Assembly: GCA_030340625.1 (NCBI GenBank)
Contig: JAOPHQ010004291.1
Span: 75,001-139,000 of the forward strand
DNA length: 64,000 nucleotides
Direction of reading: 5' to 3'
Source: Merluccius polli
Lineage: Eukaryota > Chordata > Actinopteri > Gadiformes > Merlucciidae
The translations under genes and the position numbers were made by a program. Each line of letters begins with the position of its first letter. Positions within the stretch are counted from its first letter, which is position 1. Below the pieces are notes generated by a model. That model saw only the letters and a program-made list of their open reading frames with translations. It did not search any database and was not told the origin of the DNA. Shown here piece by piece: positions 60,192-64,000 of the stretch.

Positions 60192-62599
60192 TCACTGTGT
60201 CTCTCCTGAGTGTCTGCGCACAGGACTGAACTTTCCCGTGGGGTCCGGGACGTACCATTTCTCCCAGACGTCAGAGTAAGCCGACTTCAGGCCCCAGGGT
60301 TTGTAATGTCCGTTCCAGTGGAGGAGCTTCGCTGCCTTCACAAACTGGGCAGAGTAACGCTTGCCAGCCCCGGTGGAGCCTAAAACATGACATTATATTA
60401 TATACACTGTATAGAGCAGCATTCAGTCTCCTGGCAATGTTGTTATTGTGGTTACATATTTGAAGTGTACTTCAACTAGGATTTAACTACCCCGTACTTC
60501 AACTAGGATTTAACTACCCCGTACTTTCACTAGGATTTAACTACCCCAAGTGGACAGTAGTAGGAGACTCGATGACACAATGTGCATGTTGCAGAGAGAG
60601 CATTTCATCTTTAATTTGGTAGATAAGTGATAGCGACAGCAACATTAGTCTATGTTGATCTTAATGTTCTGAATATAAAGTTGATCTTGATTTAAATAAA
60701 TGAGGCCTAGAGCAGTTAAGTCCAGATTATTCCTAGCCAGTGCCTGGAGTACGTACCCAGGTGCCTGACATGCCACATGGGGTCGATGGAGGAGTGATGT
60801 TTGTAGAAGACGATGAGCAGCGGCGGGGTGGTGATGCTGTCTGCCAACGTGTTGCTGTACAGATCCTCCCTGGTAAAAACCAATGGCATTAGATTCATTA
60901 AATTGAAGAAACAAAGAATTCTTTAGAATTACAAACTGAAGCATTTACATTTGCACAATTGCATAGTTGTGTGAAGCTTTTTGCACAAAAGCACAATTGT
61001 TGTGCTGTCATGTGTTACGCATGCATGCATGCTGTCGTATGCATTTTAGGGAGTAGCCAAATAAAATCAAAATGTGTCATTGACATTATTTTTCGTACCA
61101 TCCACAACGTTTGCCAATGGAAACGTGAAAATAACCGTTCCTGATGTGTAGCTAAACTGAACCGAACTAGACGGTTTGGTGGAAATGAAGCTTTAGACTC
61201 ACTTTGCATTGAGCTCCATCCAGTGTTCCAGTTGGCTGGAGATGTTCTGGTTCCTCCACTCGGTCAGGTTAGCGATGATCACCCCGGGATTGAAGGAGCA
61301 CGTCTTGGCCCTCATCCCCAGCTTCTTGATGGCTTCCTTCTTGAAGTCCAGGAAGCCGATGTAGTTATTCTAATGCAACACACAAACTCAGGTTCAGAGA
61401 GTGGAAGGAGTGAAGGAGTGGATAACAACAGGAGGCGTTAACAAGCCGTTTGGTGCGTCCGCCTCACCAACCTGGTTCCCAGCCCCATGTACAATGCCCT
61501 TGGAAGAGGCTGAATCACAGTCATCTGAAAATGCAGCTGCATGTCCCGGTTTCAAGCTGGTTTCATAAAGCTCTTTAATATCTCCTGAGGACAAAGATTG
61601 TGTGTCAGATGCAGTTGTTATGCACTTGTCACAGCTCTTTAAAAATCTCTTTATTGATTTACGAATAATATTTCTGCATATATATCACCGTAGTGGATGT
61701 GAGAGGATCATTTGTGACATTAGAAATGGCAGTTTCAATCTGAATCCCTGTAGTATGAAAGCAAATTAACAGGAGAAATAAAGAATAAATAAAGAATCAG
61801 TAACTGTTTCTTACCTTGTACAATGACATCATCGTCTAGATAGATGGCTTTCTCAGCTTCAGGTAAGTATAACGGCAGATAAAACCTAGCAAACGTTAAC
61901 TGTGGGATAAATTAACATTCGTTACAGCACAAAAGAGAAATTACGAAATCCCCAAAGCCTTTAGTAAGATTAGATGTCCTGTCTTACCGGTTTCAGGGTT
62001 TCCAGTCTCTTGGGATCTTTGGATATCTTGCCATTTAAGACATCAGGTTTGAAAACAGTTATCTTGTACTTGACCTTGTGAAGGCTGGTCTTACTCAACC
62101 ACTCCCTGCAGACAGAAGACAAGGAGTCATGCCAACTCAAGTCAAGTCAAGTTCATTTGTATAGCCCTTAATCACAGTTAGTCTCCAAGGGCGTTACAGG
62201 CCATATATTTATGACCAGACTGTATAGCCAAACAGACTAATGACACGTTTATGCCAATTTAAGACCTTTTCAAAACAGTGGTTTTGTTTAAAGCGAAGAT
62301 CTAGATGGTCTTGTCGTGACAGTACTGCACATTTGCGTATAGCCTTACTTTAGATGATCCACGGTGTCGTTGAGGACCACTATGTTGAAGACCACGTTGG
62401 CTTTGCTGTTCTGGTAAATGCTGTTTATGGCCGCCACCACAGCGCCCAGCCGGTCCTCAGAGGCCGTGACCACAACAGGGATTTCATCCCCGGTCCTTTT
62501 TGAGTTTTGTCTGACACCAGGGGACACCTCCGACTCAAAGGGAAGGACCACGCCCGACACTGCATCTAGAAACATATCCAATCATCATCCAGTTCAATG

Positions 62600-62660
<61 letters not shown>

Positions 62661-63422
62661 TATTGATAAGAGAGGCAGAAGGCAGAATTAGCAGCACAAT
62701 GAACACACAGGTCCTAATGACTTGAACCCTTTAAACACACCTGGGGCTTCTTTCCTCAAGAAGTCGTTGAGATTTAAGAGATTTCTCTGGATGACGATGA
62801 GGAACGCCACAGCCAGCAAAACCAGGACCACCAGGTTCACTGCAGACAGAAGACATGGAGACTTAATACAGTATATAGTATGTAGTATGTAGTATACAGT
62901 ATATAGTATATAGTATACAGTATGTAGTATGTAGTATATAGTATACAGTATACAGTATATAGTATGTAGTATATAGTATACAGTATATAGTATGTAGTAT
63001 ATAGTATACAGTATATAGTATGTAGTATATAGTATACAGTATATAGTATGTAGTATATAGTATACAGTATATAGTATGTAGTATATAGTATACAGTATAT
63101 AGTATATAGTATCTAGTACATAGTATATAGTATAATAGTATATAGTATAATAGTATATAGTATATAGTATAATAGTAAAATAGTATAATAGTATAATAGT
63201 ATAATAGTATATAGAATAATAGTATAATAGTATATAGTATAATAGTATAATAGTATATAGTATATAGTATAATAGTATATAGTATAACAGTCCAAACCAC
63301 ATGCATGTGTTCAACATCATCCTCACTGAGAAGTTTAAATTAGATAACACGTTGTTTTCAAGGTGTAAATAGTAATTATAAAGTTATAATAAACAGCCAG
63401 ACGTACCTCTCCTTAGGGTCAT
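60192..63422 (-). CDS. glt8d1: glycosyltransferase 8 domain-containing protein 1
   Basis: Type II Golgi-type membrane protein of glycosyltransferase family 8; natural substrate uncertain. Coding exons (minus): 63407-63422, 62741-62839, 62349-62565, 61988-62105, 61815-61899, 61472-61584, 61203-61369, 60757-60869, 60192-60379. All introns are GT-AG and phases close at 371 residues, the length I recall for human GLT8D1. MTLRR is followed by a signal-anchor helix (VNLVVLVLLAVAFLIVI, residues 6-22). The catalytic domain has IPVVVTASEDRLGAVVAAI, the metal/UDP-sugar motif YLDDDVIV with D172-D174, GAGNQNNYIGFLDF, and the family-8 HWNGHYKPW (330-338). It ends HSGETQ. An upstream noncoding exon is likely: AGGACCCCGCG|GTGAGG near 63955 looks like a donor. 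The gene converges on gnl3. Confidence 0.95.
62140..62205. repeat. LINE tail fragment in glt8d1 intron
   Basis: AAGTCAAGTCAAGTTCATTT followed by GTATAGCCCTTAATCAC, a common fish repeat end. Confidence 0.4.
62599..62661. repeat. (ATC)n microsatellite
   Basis: About 20 CAT/ATC units in glt8d1 intron 2. Confidence 0.95.
62866..63295. repeat. AT-rich minisatellite in glt8d1 intron 1
   Basis: About 430 bp of AGTATATAGTATGTAGTATA and AGTATACAGTATATAGTATA units, grading into ATAGTATAATAGTATA. Frames through it (tyrosine/isoleucine-rich) are artefacts. Confidence 0.95.
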
Positions 63423-63849
63423 GGTGAAACTCTCCAGCCTCCAGACAGGAGCAGTAGTATTAATAAATAGTGATAAAAGTGTAAATACTACAATATAATA
63501 CTCCACTAACAGCGGCTTGGGTCGACTGTTATAAAGCTCAGCACACAAAACCGGCCAACAAAACACCGTGTTTTAAATGAAACTACATGAAAACACACCT
63601 GAATGAGACTTATAATATTTAAATGATCCGTAAGATAAAAACATGAAATATTAAAAGACTGCCAACTGCCAACTCAACCTCACTGGACGGCTATCCCACC
63701 GCTGGCACTGATAGGTGGCCGCCGAGCTGCCTGATATTAAATATTATTTCACACCGCTATCGCGTGTAGTATGAACATGGTTGAATACCACACCAAGTAT
63801 ATTCAGCTATTTACCCCTATTTTACAATTCATGAGAACCGTGTAAAAAT

Positions 63850-64000
63850 GTGAATGTGAATCCGCGAGTTGTGCTGGTGTCTGGCGGCCAAGCGGACCAG
63901 CCGAGTCCTTGGGCCGTCCGCCACAGACTGGCAGCTAACGGAACTAGCCTCACCGCGGGGTCCTAGCGAGGCTCCGGTCCATCCTGATCACTATATATAT
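63850..64000 (-). promoter_or_regulatory. likely glt8d1 promoter / 5' noncoding exon
   Basis: The GC-rich end of the window upstream of the glt8d1 start has a donor-like GCG|GTGAGG (minus, near 63955). The window ends here, so the promoter may continue beyond it. Confidence 0.4.

Noticed and set aside
62688..63350. 220-codon Tyr/Ile-rich frame on the minus strand
   Set aside because: Runs through the AT-rich minisatellite; only its end overlaps a true glt8d1 exon.

Overview
The window is vertebrate nuclear DNA, almost certainly from a teleost fish. Genes are split by GT-AG introns, the protein matches are vertebrate (bcl2l15, adora1, a C2H2 zinc-finger gene of the fish MTKLQFLNVFLTERL type, gnl3, glt8d1), and the spaces between them hold fish-style repeats: L2-like and L1-like LINEs, a retrovirus-like provirus, solo LTRs, tRNA-derived SINEs, MITEs, long (CA)n/(TTA)n tracts and interstitial telomere-like DNA. 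I see no prokaryotic organisation.

Layout. 1-2.8 kb: the 3' part of a bcl2l15-like Bcl-2 family gene (+), with a solo LTR, a TTAA-flanked MITE and a SINE in its introns. 2.8-8.8 kb: repeat-rich spacer with a 0.4-kb inverted duplication. 8.8-14.8 kb: adora1-type adenosine receptor (-), three coding exons; intron 1 carries a three-level nest of mobile elements and 0.6 kb of telomere-like repeat, and a 1.2-kb minisatellite lies upstream. 16.5-24.6 kb: spacer with solo LTR, LINE fragment, hAT MITE, palindromic repeats and a possible conserved noncoding element. 24.6-31.9 kb: a decayed endogenous retrovirus (-) with both LTRs, a 4-bp target duplication and a tRNA-Trp primer binding site. 31.9-45.5 kb: spacer with repeats, a possible conserved element and one candidate terminal exon. 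45.5-47.3 kb: zinc-finger gene (-) with a CpG-rich 5' end. 47.5-50.9 kb: LINE remnants. 51.0-58.3 kb: complete gnl3 (nucleostemin, +), 15 coding exons, with three related C/D-box snoRNA candidates in introns 9, 11 and 13. 60.2-63.4 kb: complete glt8d1 (-), nine coding exons, tail-to-tail with gnl3.

The genes do not form one pathway. bcl2l15 belongs to apoptosis control, adora1 to adenosine/Gi signalling, the zinc-finger gene probably to transcription, gnl3 to nucleolar GTPase/ribosome biogenesis and growth control (with snoRNAs carried in its introns), and glt8d1 to Golgi glycosylation. The convergent gnl3-glt8d1 pair matches the neighbourhood I recall for the human orthologues. Exon models below were derived by hand from reading frame, splice dinucleotides and phase; the complete models (adora1, znf, gnl3, glt8d1) close in frame from ATG to stop. 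I found no convincing evidence of an entirely new biological system; the best leads are the gnl3-intron snoRNA triplet, the CRE-like minisatellite upstream of adora1, the nested element stack, and an unassigned candidate 3' exon near 42.6 kb.
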